Shown here one piece after another: positions 55,713 through 64,000 of a stretch of 64,000 nt of DNA (positions within the stretch are counted from its first letter, which is position 1; each line of letters starts with the position of its first letter). The notes beneath the pieces are model-generated. The model was not told where the DNA came from, ran no database searches, and saw only the letters and a list, made by a program, of their open reading frames with translations. The position numbers and the translations under genes are program-made. The stretch is from Paracoccus ravus (lineage in GTDB: Bacteria > Pseudomonadota > Alphaproteobacteria > Rhodobacterales > Rhodobacteraceae). The stretch spans positions 62,001 through 126,000 of the forward strand of contig NZ_SDEB01000007.1 of the NCBI RefSeq assembly GCF_004522175.1. Reading direction: 5' to 3'.

Positions 55713-56414
55713 ATGCTGAAATTCACGCCGATCCTTCTCATCCTGCTTTACACCGCCGCGATGTGGTATTTCTCGCTCTGGCGGCTCAAGGCCGAGTTGC
55801 AGACAAAATCCACACCGCTCGATCACCCGAGGCTACAGCCGATGCTGGCCCGGCTGGGCAAGGCGATGGATCTGCCACCGATCCGGGCTCATATCTACGA
55901 GATCGCCCCGGTCAACGGGCTGGCCGCGCCGGATGGGCGCATCTTTCTGACCCGCGGATTCATCGACCGGCTGGATCGCGGCGAGGTCACCGAGCCAGAG
56001 CTGGCCTCGGTCATTGCGCATGAGCTGGGCCATGTCGCGCATGGGCATTCGCGAAAACGCATGGTCGATTTTGCCGGTCAGAACGTGATTCGCATGGTCC
56101 TTGCGGGTCTGCTTGGCAGGCTGTTGCCCGGCATTGGCGCATGGATCGCGGGCATTGTGGCAACAGCGGTGGCCGCGCGGCTATCGCGCGAGGATGAATT
56201 CGAAGCCGATGCCTTTGCAAGCGCCCTGATGGTCAAGGCGGGGCTGGGCACCGCGCCTCAGAAAAGCCTGTTTCGCAAGCTGGAAGGACTGACCGGTGGG
56301 ACAAAAGGGCAGCCGGCCTGGCTGATGTCCCATCCCAAGACCGAAGCACGCATCGCCGCCATCGAGAGACTCGAAGCGCGCTGGGGGCTCGACCGGGCTT
56401 GTCCCGCGAAATGA
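55713..56414 (+). CDS. M48 family metallopeptidase
   Basis: A 233-residue zinc peptidase with an N-terminal membrane anchor (about 5-23), the zinc motif HELGH (103-107), a hydrophobic segment (about 125-155) and the third ligand Glu in EDEFEADAFAS. It belongs to the HtpX/BepA-like class of membrane or envelope peptidases. It follows the VWA gene by 27 bases. The substrate is unknown. Confidence 0.9.
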   Translation: MLKFTPILLILLYTAAMWYFSLWRLKAELQTKSTPLDHPRLQPMLARLGKAMDLPPIRAHIYEIAPVNGLAAPDGRIFLTRGFIDRLDRGEVTEPELASVIAHELGHVAHGHSRKRMVDFAGQNVIRMVLAGLLGRLLPGIGAWIAGIVATAVAARLSREDEFEADAFASALMVKAGLGTAPQKSLFRKLEGLTGGTKGQPAWLMSHPKTEARIAAIERLEARWGLDRACPAK

Positions 56415-56452
56415 TTGCCATATGCTGCGGCTGCAAAGCGTTCTGAGCCGTA

Positions 56453-57652
56453 ATGACCCGACCCTTTCGCCGCCGCGTGCTTTACATTCCCGGCTACGAC
56501 CCGATCCCGCCCCGGCGGTACCGCGAGCTGTACAAGCGCGAGGGCAGCGCGCAGGCCCGCATCTCGGGCTATGACCTGGACTTCGGGCCGAGGCGGGACC
56601 GCAAGGGCTTTGGCTGGGGCGTCGCGGGCCGGTTCGGTGACCAGACGAGCGAAGCCGAGATCGAGGTTCTGGTCTGGGCCGATATCGTCCAGGGCTCGAT
56701 GGGTCAGTCGATCCTGGCCACCTATGATCAGCTTTGGCGCACGGCCTGGGCCTATATAGGCAGCGGCGCGCTGTTTCGCCTGATGCGACTGCGCCGTGGT
56801 CCGGTGATTGCGGCGCTCTATCCCGTGGTCATCCTGATCCTGCAATTGCTGGCGGCGCTTCTGGTCGGCGGCGCAGTGGGATGGGCGCTGGGATGGGTGA
56901 CGGGTCTGGGACATTGGCTGGCACTTCCGGTCACGCTGGCCCTGTGCTGGCTGGGCCTGCGCCTGTGGCAGCGGATCGACGGCAGGATCTTTGCCTATTA
57001 CCTGATGCATGATTACGCGTTCACGGCGCGGAATGGCGGGGCCTATCCCGCCGCACTCGAGGCGCGTCTTTCCGAATTCGCGACTCGCATCGCCGAGGTG
57101 CTGCAAGGTGACTGGGATGAGGTGCTCGTGGTCGGGCATAGTTCCGGAGCCTATCTCGGGGTCTCGGTCCTTGCCGATCTGATCCGGCAGGGCCATGTGC
57201 CGAAGGATGGGCCAAGGCTGGCCTTCCTGTCTTTGGGGCATGTCGTGCCGATGGCCTCGTTCCTGCCCCGCGCCAATCGCCTGCGCAGGGATTTGCGGGA
57301 CCTTTCGGATCGGGACGAGTTGACTTGGATCGATGTCACCGCGCCGGGGGATGCCTGCTCGTTCGGGCTCTGCGATCCGGTGGCGGTTTCAGGCGTCGCG
57401 CCAGCCGGACGCAAGCATCCCCTGATCCTGTCCGCGGCCTTTTCGCAGACGCTTTCCCCCGAAAAACGGCGCGCCTTGCGCTTTCACTGGTTCAGGCTGC
57501 ATTTCCAGTATCTCTGCGCCTTTGACCGGCCGGGAGATTACGACTATTTCGCAATCACCGCCGGCCCGGTCACGCTGGAGCAACGCTTTGCCGGACGTGC
57601 GCATTCCCCCGGCCGCATCGCCCGCCCGGTCAATCGCTGGACCGCGACATGA
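56453..57652 (+). CDS. Membrane alpha/beta hydrolase-like protein
   Basis: A 399-residue protein. The N-terminus (RVLYIPGYDPIP) resembles the first strand of an alpha/beta hydrolase; two membrane helices lie at about 117-145 and 150-172; and a lipase-like nucleophile elbow GHSSG (228-232, Ser230) follows in VLVVGHSSGAYLGVS. A likely His lies in the C-terminal region. It would be an integral membrane esterase or lipase with the membrane hairpin inserted in the fold. The substrate is unknown and no named family was recognised. It overlaps the P450 gene by four bases (ATGA). Confidence 0.75.
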   Translation: MTRPFRRRVLYIPGYDPIPPRRYRELYKREGSAQARISGYDLDFGPRRDRKGFGWGVAGRFGDQTSEAEIEVLVWADIVQGSMGQSILATYDQLWRTAWAYIGSGALFRLMRLRRGPVIAALYPVVILILQLLAALLVGGAVGWALGWVTGLGHWLALPVTLALCWLGLRLWQRIDGRIFAYYLMHDYAFTARNGGAYPAALEARLSEFATRIAEVLQGDWDEVLVVGHSSGAYLGVSVLADLIRQGHVPKDGPRLAFLSLGHVVPMASFLPRANRLRRDLRDLSDRDELTWIDVTAPGDACSFGLCDPVAVSGVAPAGRKHPLILSAAFSQTLSPEKRRALRFHWFRLHFQYLCAFDRPGDYDYFAITAGPVTLEQRFAGRAHSPGRIARPVNRWTAT

Positions 57653-58998
57653 TCCCGCCCCGACCTGCAGGACGACAGGGCAAGAGCTCGGTCTGGCGTT
57701 TTGTCCGGGACTTTCGCCATGACATCCTGACCGCGCAATCCGACAGGCTTTACCGCGCCTGGATGGCAGAGTTCCGCGGTGGCGTGGTCCACAGCTTTAC
57801 CTGCAACCATCCCGACCTTGTCCAACTGATCCTGACCGGCCAGCCGCAGAATTTCCCGAAATCGCCGCGCATGGCGGCGGGGCTGGAACCCTTGCTGGGA
57901 AATTCCAGCTTCATCTCGAATGACGAGACCTGGCTTCGGCAGCGACGGATCATCAACCTGGCCTTTGAACGCGGGCGCGTGCGCCAGTCCTTTCCGGCGA
58001 TGTGGGACGCGGCGCAGGCGGCGATCGCGCGGCTGGAATTGCAGGCGGACGGGAGCGAGCGCGACATCGAACCCGAAACCGCGCATCTTGCCGCCGATGT
58101 GATCTTTCGCTCGCTTTTCTCGATCCCGATCGAGGATCGCATCGCCGGTCAGGTCTTTCAGTCCTTCCGCGCGCATCAGGCGGCGCAGCCGATGGTCAAT
58201 CTGGGGGCGCTGCTCGGGCTGCCCCGCTGGGCGAGGGTACACCGCCCCGGTGTGAGACGCTCGGCCCGGCGCATCAGATCCCTGATCCGCCAGCTCGTGG
58301 ATGAACGCGCCGCGCGGATCGAGGCCGGCGTCGCCCCGCCGGACCTTGCCACCAAGCTGATGACCACGCCGGACCCGGAAAACGGTTGCCCGTTTTCCCG
58401 CGGCGAGATGGTCGATGAAGTCGCGACCTTTTTCTTGGCCGGTCACGAGACCGGGGCCTCGGCCCTCGCCTGGGCGCTGTATCTCCTGTCCGAGTCCCCA
58501 GAATGGCAGGACCGGGTCGCGCGCGAGGCGCGCGCGCGGCTGGCCCCGGAATTCTCATGCGTGAGGCATTTGGAAACCTCGCGCGCTGTCTTCCGCGAAG
58601 CGCTGCGGCTTTATCCACCGGTGGCCATGACCGTCCGCGAATCCCGCCACGAGGGCATCATGCGCGGGCGCAGGGTCCCGCGCGGCGCGCAGATGGTGAT
58701 CTCGCCCTGGCACCTGCATCGCCATGAACGGCTATGGGACAATCCGCATGGTTTCGACCCCGCGCGCTGGGACAGCGAAAACGGCAAAGAATGCCAAAAA
58801 ACCGCCTATATCCCCTTCTCGGCCGGGCAAAGGGTCTGCCCCGGCGCGGGTTTCGCCATGGTCGAGGGTCCGCTGCTTTTATCCGCCATTGTCGGAGCCT
58901 TCCGGCTGGATCCGCCTGCCACGCCGCCCCAGCCGATCATGCGGCTGACACTGCGCGGCAAGGACGGCATCCGCCTGCGGCTGCGCAGGCGGTCATGA
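57649..58998 (+). CDS. Cytochrome P450
   Basis: Heme-thiolate monooxygenase of 449 residues. It has the I-helix motif AGHET (264-268), ExxR at Glu317-Arg320, a PERF-like FDPARW segment and the heme loop FSAGQRVCPGAG with Cys397. Length and the soluble N-terminus fit a bacterial P450 with separate redox partners; no ferredoxin or reductase gene is adjacent. Translational coupling to the hydrolase suggests related substrates, perhaps lipids. The family number cannot be told by eye. Confidence 0.95.
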   Translation: MIPPRPAGRQGKSSVWRFVRDFRHDILTAQSDRLYRAWMAEFRGGVVHSFTCNHPDLVQLILTGQPQNFPKSPRMAAGLEPLLGNSSFISNDETWLRQRRIINLAFERGRVRQSFPAMWDAAQAAIARLELQADGSERDIEPETAHLAADVIFRSLFSIPIEDRIAGQVFQSFRAHQAAQPMVNLGALLGLPRWARVHRPGVRRSARRIRSLIRQLVDERAARIEAGVAPPDLATKLMTTPDPENGCPFSRGEMVDEVATFFLAGHETGASALAWALYLLSESPEWQDRVAREARARLAPEFSCVRHLETSRAVFREALRLYPPVAMTVRESRHEGIMRGRRVPRGAQMVISPWHLHRHERLWDNPHGFDPARWDSENGKECQKTAYIPFSAGQRVCPGAGFAMVEGPLLLSAIVGAFRLDPPATPPQPIMRLTLRGKDGIRLRLRRRS

Positions 58999-59008
58999 GC
59001 CTGTAGGA

Positions 59009-60481
59009 TCAGAGCCGGTAGATGTCCTGGAACTTGGCCTCGAGATAGTCCAGCAGAGGCGCTTCGCTCACCGGCTCGCCCGTAGCCTGTTCGATCAGAT
59101 CGCGCGGTGCAAATAGGCCGCCGTGCCGCTGCATGTTCTCGCGCAGCCATTCCACGGCGGGCGAGGCATCGCCCTGCAAGAGCGCCTGACCCAGATCCGG
59201 AACGGCGGCCTGCATCGCCCTGTTCAGGCAACCGGCATAGACATTGCCAAGGGCATAGGTCGGGAAATAACCGAATAGGCCTACTGCCCAATGCACGTCC
59301 TGCAAAACACCATTTGCCGGACGATCCACCGCCACGCCGAAATCCTTGAGAAAACGTGCATTCCAGGCCTCGACCAGATCGCCGGTATCGAGCCGCCCCG
59401 AGATCAGGTCGCGCTCGAGATCGAAGCGCAGCATGATATGCAGGTTATATTGCACCTCGTCGGCTTCGGTGCGGATATAACCCGGTGTCACGCGGTTGAC
59501 CGTGGCATAGAAGGCCTCGGCATCCGACACGGACAACCCGTCAAATGCGTCCGACATGCGCTGGTAAAGCCAGCCGGTAAAGGCGCGGCTCCGGCCGATC
59601 TGGTTTTCGTAGATCCGGCTTTGGCTTTCATGCGCCCCCATCGAGACCCCCCGCCCCAGCGGAGTGAAGGCATAATCGCTGTCGATACCCTGCTCGTAGC
59701 TGGAATGGCCGACTTCATGGATGGTCGAGTAGAGGCAGTTGAACGGGTCGGTCTCGACAACGCGGGTCGTGATCCGGCTGTCCTGCCAGCGCCCGGAGCT
59801 GAAGGGATGCACCGCAATATCCATCCGCCCGCGCGTCCAGTCATAGCCAAAGGCCGTGGCACAGGTCCGCGCCAGACGCAGCTGCGTTTCCTGTGCGAAA
59901 TGACCCTGAAGCGGCGCGGGCTGATGCTCCGATCCCAGCACATCCTCGCGGAGCGCAACAAGCCGGGGGCGCATCGCGTCGAAAAGCGCCGATATTTCCG
60001 CCTGAGTCGCGCCCGGCTCGTAATCGTCGAGCAGCGCGTCGTAAAGATCTCCGCCATTCGCAAGGGCTGCCGCCTCTTCGCGCTTGAGCATCAGGATGTC
60101 GTTGAGAACCGGCAGGAAGTCCTCGGGCGCGTCATTGGCGCGCGCCTCGGCCCAGATGCCTTGCGCCAGCGAGGTCTGGCGCGCGATCTCGGTGGCAAGA
60201 CGGGACGGCACCAGCGCCGCACGGCGAAAGTCGCGGGCGACAAGATCCAGGATGCGCTGGTCCTCGTCATCTGCCGCCTCGGCCTGATCCAGCCATTCGC
60301 CGATCCGCGGATCGTTGCGGCGCTCGTGCAAGACGGCCTCCATCGCGGCCATCTCCTCGGCGCGCTGCTCGGTCGCGCCGCGCGGCATGACGGTCTCCTG
60401 GTCCCAGCCGAGGCGCTCGGCCACGGAACTCAGCGCTTCGGTCTGGCGCTGAAAGGCAAGAAGATCGTCGAATGCGCTCAT
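59009..60481 (-). CDS. Carboxypeptidase M32 (Taq-type)
   Basis: Zinc metallocarboxypeptidase that removes C-terminal residues from peptides. The 490-residue, mostly helical protein has the zinc motif HEVGH (255-259) in STIHEVGHSSYEQG, the family DIAVHPFSSG (about 221-230), the TRVVETDP segment and the later HESQSRIYENQIGRS. Length is typical. Its start codon overlaps the ctaA stop by four bases. Confidence 0.95.
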   Translation of the reverse strand: MSAFDDLLAFQRQTEALSSVAERLGWDQETVMPRGATEQRAEEMAAMEAVLHERRNDPRIGEWLDQAEAADDEDQRILDLVARDFRRAALVPSRLATEIARQTSLAQGIWAEARANDAPEDFLPVLNDILMLKREEAAALANGGDLYDALLDDYEPGATQAEISALFDAMRPRLVALREDVLGSEHQPAPLQGHFAQETQLRLARTCATAFGYDWTRGRMDIAVHPFSSGRWQDSRITTRVVETDPFNCLYSTIHEVGHSSYEQGIDSDYAFTPLGRGVSMGAHESQSRIYENQIGRSRAFTGWLYQRMSDAFDGLSVSDAEAFYATVNRVTPGYIRTEADEVQYNLHIMLRFDLERDLISGRLDTGDLVEAWNARFLKDFGVAVDRPANGVLQDVHWAVGLFGYFPTYALGNVYAGCLNRAMQAAVPDLGQALLQGDASPAVEWLRENMQRHGGLFAPRDLIEQATGEPVSEAPLLDYLEAKFQDIYRL

Positions 60482-61623
60482 CTGACAGTTCCCCGGACGG
60501 AGGTTTCATAAGGGTAACGGGCATGGTGGCGCGCCCGCAGGATCATGGTGAAGAGCGCGACCGCGCCAAGCTGATGCGCGAGCGCCAACGGCAGCGGCGA
60601 GGCGTGCAGGACGTTCATCACGCCCAGAAGGATCTGCACCGCGAGCGCGGCCAGCATCACGCCGTAAGCCCCCCGCGTCACCGGATGGGGCGAGCGGCGC
60701 GAACGCAGGAAGACAACGAGGCCGAAGATCGTAAGCAGGTAGCCGGTCATGCGATGGATGAACTGCACCAGCGCCGGATTTTCGAAGAAGTTGCGCCAAC
60801 CCAATGTGGTGTCCCAGATTTCCGCAGGAATCCACTCGCCTCCCATGGTCGGCCAACCCGTATAGGTCCGGCCCGCATCAATCCCCGCCACCAGCGCGCC
60901 GAGCAGGATCTGCAGGAAGGTCAGATGCAGAAGCCCGGTCGTCATCGAGAAGAGCTTGTCCTCACCCGCGCGGCGGGCGCGCATCAGCTGCGCCTCGGGG
61001 CGCGCGAGCGAAAGCACATACCAGACGATCAGGCCGAGGATCGCGAAGGCGAGGCCGAGATGGATCGCCAGCCGATAGGAGGCCACGCGGACCAGATCGC
61101 CCGAGAGGCCGGAATGCACCATCCACCAGCCGATCGCGCCCTGCGCGCCGCCAAGCGCGCCAAGCAGAAGCAGACGTGGGGTCCAGCCGACAGGAATCTG
61201 GCGCGCGACGAGGAAGCCAAAGAAACCGACCGCCCAGACCAGCCCGATCAGGCGGCCCAGCAGGCGATGTGACCATTCCCACCAGTAGATCTGCTTGAAG
61301 CCCCCGAGGTCCATGTCCGGATTGACCTCGGTGAATTGCGGGATGAGCTTGTACTTGTCGAACTCGGCCTGCCATGCGGCGGGGTCCATCGGCGGGATCG
61401 CCCCGGTCACCGGCTTCCATTCGGTGATCGAGAGGCCCGAACCCGTCAGGCGCGTCGCGCCGCCAAGGGCGATCATCGCCACGACCAGCACGAAAATCAC
61501 CAGCAGCCACAGCCTGATCGCGCCGCGCGCACCTCGATTTCCGGCATCGATCATGCCGCCCGCAGGCGGGGTGGCGCGGGGCGTCGTCTCGGTGACTTCC
61601 TGAAAGACGGGACGTCTTGCCAT
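60478..61623 (-). CDS. ctaA: Heme A synthase (CtaA)
   Basis: Oxidises heme O to heme A for aa3-type oxidases. From the ATG after AAGGAAG the protein has 381 residues with eight membrane helices in two related halves. Conserved histidine sites appear in WWEWSHRLLGR and FIHRMTGY, with other family pieces GGATRLTGSGLSITEWKP and GGAQGAIGWWMV. The frame is open 18 codons upstream, without a matching start. The aa3 oxidase it serves is a known partner of CycM. Confidence 0.95.
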   Translation of the reverse strand: MARRPVFQEVTETTPRATPPAGGMIDAGNRGARGAIRLWLLVIFVLVVAMIALGGATRLTGSGLSITEWKPVTGAIPPMDPAAWQAEFDKYKLIPQFTEVNPDMDLGGFKQIYWWEWSHRLLGRLIGLVWAVGFFGFLVARQIPVGWTPRLLLLGALGGAQGAIGWWMVHSGLSGDLVRVASYRLAIHLGLAFAILGLIVWYVLSLARPEAQLMRARRAGEDKLFSMTTGLLHLTFLQILLGALVAGIDAGRTYTGWPTMGGEWIPAEIWDTTLGWRNFFENPALVQFIHRMTGYLLTIFGLVVFLRSRRSPHPVTRGAYGVMLAALAVQILLGVMNVLHASPLPLALAHQLGAVALFTMILRARHHARYPYETSVRGTVR

Positions 61624-61677
61624 GTCAGCTTCCTTGTCGCTTGACCGAACCTTGACCGGCCTCGGCCCGGAAATCAA

Positions 61678-62418
61678 TCAATCGCGGCGGGTGAGTTGCC
61701 GCAGCATGCCGTGGAAAATGCGGGTGTCGGCGCGGGTCAGCGGCAGGCGCGACCACAAGTTCCGCAGCGTAAGCTTCATCGCCGGAGCCTTTTCCGGCGG
61801 GAAGAAGAAGCCGGAATCCGTGAGCTTCTCCTCCCAGTGATCGGCGAGTTTCTCGATCTCGATCCGGGTCGCGGGGACCTCGCCATCGGGGCGGCGGCCC
61901 TGCGGCGCGGGCTGGGCGGGAAGGCTCTCGCGCGACCATTCATAGCCATTGAGCAGGACCGCCTGCGCGAGGTTCAGCGAGGGGAAATCCGGGTTCACCG
62001 GAACGGTGATGATGGCATTGGCGCGGGCGACGTCGTCGTTTTCCAGACCGGCGCGCTCGGGGCCGAAGATGATCGCCGTGCGCTCGCCCTGCCCTACGCG
62101 CGCGCGCGCGTCGGACATGGCCGTGGCGGGCGTCAGCACGGGCTTGGTCAGCTCGCGGCCGCGCGCCGTGGTGGCATAGGCATAGTCGATATCGGCCATG
62201 GCCTCGGCCAAGGTCGGATAGACCCGCGCCTGGTCGAGCACCTTGCCCGCCGCGCCCGAGGCCATGGCGATCGCCTTGGGATTGGGCCAGCCGTCGCGGG
62301 GCGCGACGAGGCGCATGTCGGTCAGGCCGAAATTCAGCATGGCGCGGGCCGCCGCGCCGATGTTTTCGCCCATCTGCGGGCGCACGAGAATGATCGCTGG
62401 TTCCATATTCGTCGCCAT
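61678..62418 (-). CDS. trmJ: TrmJ-like tRNA/rRNA 2'-O-methyltransferase
   Basis: SPOUT-class methyltransferase, probably modifying position 32 of tRNA. From MATNMEPA it has 246 residues, with VRPQMGENIGAAARAMLNFG (about 12-31), RLVAPRDGWPN, the trefoil-knot motif IIFGPERAGLENDD and SLNLAQAVLLNGYE. Two ATG codons (62418 and 62406) are possible. It is divergent from the ThiE-like gene, with the two starts 73 bases apart. Confidence 0.88.
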   Translation of the reverse strand: MATNMEPAIILVRPQMGENIGAAARAMLNFGLTDMRLVAPRDGWPNPKAIAMASGAAGKVLDQARVYPTLAEAMADIDYAYATTARGRELTKPVLTPATAMSDARARVGQGERTAIIFGPERAGLENDDVARANAIITVPVNPDFPSLNLAQAVLLNGYEWSRESLPAQPAPQGRRPDGEVPATRIEIEKLADHWEEKLTDSGFFFPPEKAPAMKLTLRNLWSRLPLTRADTRIFHGMLRQLTRRD

Positions 62419-62491
62419 ATCGCCGCCGCGACCTACTGGCAAGGCGCGCGGCGCTGCGCTATCTGAATGGGGAACACAGGATGACAGCGCC

Positions 62492-63103
62492 ATGACAGAC
62501 CAGCCGAATACGCCTCAACTCTATCTCATCACGCCGGTCGGGGCGGCAGCCTCGACGGTGGGTCCGCTCATCGCGGACGTCATGGACCGTTTCCCGGTCG
62601 CCTGCCTGCGCATTCCGGGCACCGGCTCCGAGGACGAGCTTGGCCGCATCGCCGATCTTGCACGCGAGATCGCCCATGCCCGCGACGTCGCCGTGGTGAT
62701 CGACGACCATATCCAGCTTGCCCTGCGGCACGGTCTGGACGGCGTCCACCTGACCGATGGCGCGCGCAGCGTGCGCTATGCCCGCAAGGAGCTGGGCCCC
62801 GACGCCATCGTCGGCGCCTTCTGCGGCTCGTCGCGCCATGACGGGCTGAACGCCGCCGAGGCCGGCGCCGATTACGTCAGCTTCGGCCCCTGCCGCTCGA
62901 CCGCGCTTGGTCATGGCGAGATCGCCGAATTGGACCTTTTCCAATGGTGGTCCGAGATGATCGAGGTTCCCGTCGTCGCCGAAGGCGCGCTGACTCCGGC
63001 CCTGATCGCGCAGCTTGCGCCGCTGAGCGACTTCATCGCGCTTGGCCCCGAGATCTGGTCCGAGGGCGACCCTGCCGAGGCGCTGGGAATGCTCTGGCGC
63101 TGA
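62492..63103 (+). CDS. Divergent ThiE-like (thiamine phosphate synthase family) protein
   Basis: A 203-residue TIM-barrel protein resembling thiamine phosphate synthase, with YLITPVG at the start, IDDHIQLALRHGLDGVHLTDG (about 66-86, shown in part), AFCGSSRHDGLNAAEAGADYVSFGP and VVAEGALTP. Yet the substrate motifs of true ThiE (NDR, HLGQ and the diphosphate-binding Thr-x-Thr-Lys) are replaced by DDH, HLTD and CRSTALG. It may do something other than join the thiazole and pyrimidine. No thiamine genes are near; guaA follows. Confidence 0.75.
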   Translation: MTDQPNTPQLYLITPVGAAASTVGPLIADVMDRFPVACLRIPGTGSEDELGRIADLAREIAHARDVAVVIDDHIQLALRHGLDGVHLTDGARSVRYARKELGPDAIVGAFCGSSRHDGLNAAEAGADYVSFGPCRSTALGHGEIAELDLFQWWSEMIEVPVVAEGALTPALIAQLAPLSDFIALGPEIWSEGDPAEALGMLWR

Positions 63104-63138
63104 CGCGTCTGACGGGCAGATCACGCCAGAAGAACACC

Positions 63139-63175
63139 CGCAGGGCGAAAGCGACGCGCATCCGCGCCCTGCGGC
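63139..63175 (+). terminator. Long hairpin in the gap before guaA
   Basis: A perfect 10-bp stem CCGCAGGGCG / CGCCCTGCGG with a 17-base loop lies 36 bases after the ThiE-like gene and 46 bases before the guaA start. No T run follows. It could end the upstream transcript or act in the guaA leader. Confidence 0.4.
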
Positions 63176-63221
63176 ACGCCAAGCACTTGCGCATGTCATG
63201 GACGCGGCCTAAAGCCTGCCC

Positions 63222-64000
63222 ATGACACAGCATCAGCGCCTCCTCATCATCGACTTCGGCTCCCAGGTCACGCAGCTGATTGCGCGCCGCCTGCGCGAGT
63301 TGAGCGTCTATTGCGAAATCCACCCGTTCAATGCCGTGGATGACGCCTTTCTGAAAGAATTCGCCCCTCAGGCCGTGATCCTGTCGGGCGGCCCCGCCTC
63401 GGTGACCGAGGCGGGGTCTCCGCGTGCGCCGCAGAGCCTGTTCGACATGCAGGTTCCGGTCTTCGGCATCTGCTATGGCCAGCAGGTCATGATGGAGCAG
63501 CTGGGCGGCCGCGTCGAATCCGGCCACCATGCCGAATATGGCCGCGCCTTCATCGCGCCCGCCGAGGGCCACAAGGGCGACGGCATCTTCGCGGGCCTGT
63601 TCGATACCGGCCGCGAAGAGGTCTGGATGAGCCACGGGGACCGCGTCACCCAGCTCGCCCCGGGCTTCGAGGTCATCGGCACCTCGCCCAACGCGCCCTA
63701 TGCGATGATCGCCGACGAGGCGCGCAAGTTCTTCGCCGTGCAGTTCCACCCCGAGGTGCATCACACCCCGAACGGCCGCATCATGCTGGAGAACTTCATC
63801 CGCATGGCGGGCTTCACCGGCGACTGGACCATGGCCAGCTATCGCGAAGAAGCGGTCCGCAAGATCCGCGAGCAGGTCGGCGACAAGCAGGTGATCTGCG
63901 GCCTGTCGGGCGGCGTCGACAGTTCGGTCGCGGCGGTGCTGATCCACGAGGCGATCGGCGACCAGTTGACCTGCGTCTTTGTCGATCACGGGTTGCTGCG
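63222..64000 (+). CDS. guaA: GMP synthase (glutamine-hydrolysing), partial
   Basis: Converts XMP to GMP with glutamine as nitrogen donor. The window holds the first 259 residues; the C-terminus is cut off. The glutamine amidotransferase domain is complete: SGGPASV, the catalytic Cys in GICYGQQ (about 86-92), GHHAEYGR, and the His-Glu pair in QFHPEVHH. The ATP-pyrophosphatase domain begins with the P-loop SGGVDSS (about 229-235). No ATP or riboswitch element is recognised upstream beyond the hairpin described separately. Confidence 0.96.
   Translation, partial: MTQHQRLLIIDFGSQVTQLIARRLRELSVYCEIHPFNAVDDAFLKEFAPQAVILSGGPASVTEAGSPRAPQSLFDMQVPVFGICYGQQVMMEQLGGRVESGHHAEYGRAFIAPAEGHKGDGIFAGLFDTGREEVWMSHGDRVTQLAPGFEVIGTSPNAPYAMIADEARKFFAVQFHPEVHHTPNGRIMLENFIRMAGFTGDWTMASYREEAVRKIREQVGDKQVICGLSGGVDSSVAAVLIHEAIGDQLTCVFVDHGLL

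Noticed and set aside
62096..62112. CG dinucleotide run
   Set aside because: A short chance run inside the trmJ coding sequence, not a repeat array.

Overview
The window reads as chromosomal DNA of a GC-rich alphaproteobacterium of the order Rhodobacterales, most likely Paracoccus or a close relative. The evidence is a membrane-anchored cytochrome c552 (CycM type) divergent from pheA, a sec-ccm (hel) gene string of the kind known from Rhodobacter, a periplasmic nitrate reductase cluster, a type of heme A synthase used for aa3 oxidases, and a small SRP RNA. This is an inference from protein resemblance and gene order; no database search was run.

Layout. 0-5 kb: the 5' part of a peptide-type ABC transporter binding protein, cycM, pheA, an SRPBCC protein and a 5'-nucleotidase-like phosphoesterase. 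5.1-7.3 kb: the SRP RNA gene and the coupled pseudouridine genes psuK-psuG. 7.3-11 kb: folK, rpoZ and the (p)ppGpp synthetase/hydrolase on the minus strand, then a NYN-domain protein. 11-17 kb: a family 8 glycosyltransferase, a MotA/TolQ-like plus OmpA-like pair with long coiled coils, a ChaC-like cyclotransferase and a DUF2125 protein. 17-25.2 kb: a long minus-strand run yajC-secD-secF-Mth938-ccmA-ccmB-ccmC-ccmD-ccmG-hisC-tyrA, mostly with overlapping ends. 25-30 kb: mazG, a gene-poor stretch, dusA and a ComM-type AAA protein. 29.8-34.5 kb: napEFDABC. 34.5-41.6 kb: MYG1 protein, small lipoprotein, a second gene-poor stretch, tRNA-Val(UAC), a beta-hydroxyacid dehydrogenase, a penicillin-acylase family protein and a nucleoside hydrolase.

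41.6-50.1 kb holds the envelope cluster pyrH-frr-uppS-cdsA-dxr-rseP-bamA-skp (minus strand). It covers UMP supply, ribosome recycling, undecaprenyl carrier and CDP-diacylglycerol synthesis, isoprenoid supply, regulated intramembrane proteolysis and outer-membrane protein assembly. 50-54 kb has miaA, an AraC regulator, rlmE and a Ppx/GppA phosphatase. 54.3-59 kb is a plus-strand module of a 58-residue membrane protein, a CoxE-like VWA protein, an M48 peptidase, a membrane alpha/beta hydrolase and a cytochrome P450, partly translationally coupled. 59-64 kb has an M32 carboxypeptidase, ctaA, a TrmJ-like methyltransferase, a divergent ThiE-like protein and the 5' part of guaA.

Respiration links several regions: CycM, the Ccm heme-attachment machinery, the c-type cytochromes NapB and NapC, and heme A synthase. 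Most of the window is ordinary core genome. The points that most deserve a second look are the VWA/M48/hydrolase/P450 module, the MotA-OmpA-like pair, a ComM homologue with a changed Walker A motif, a penicillin acylase with an unusual nucleophile region, a ThiE-like protein lacking standard motifs, and two gene-poor stretches. No CRISPR array, insertion sequence, prophage or rRNA gene was seen.
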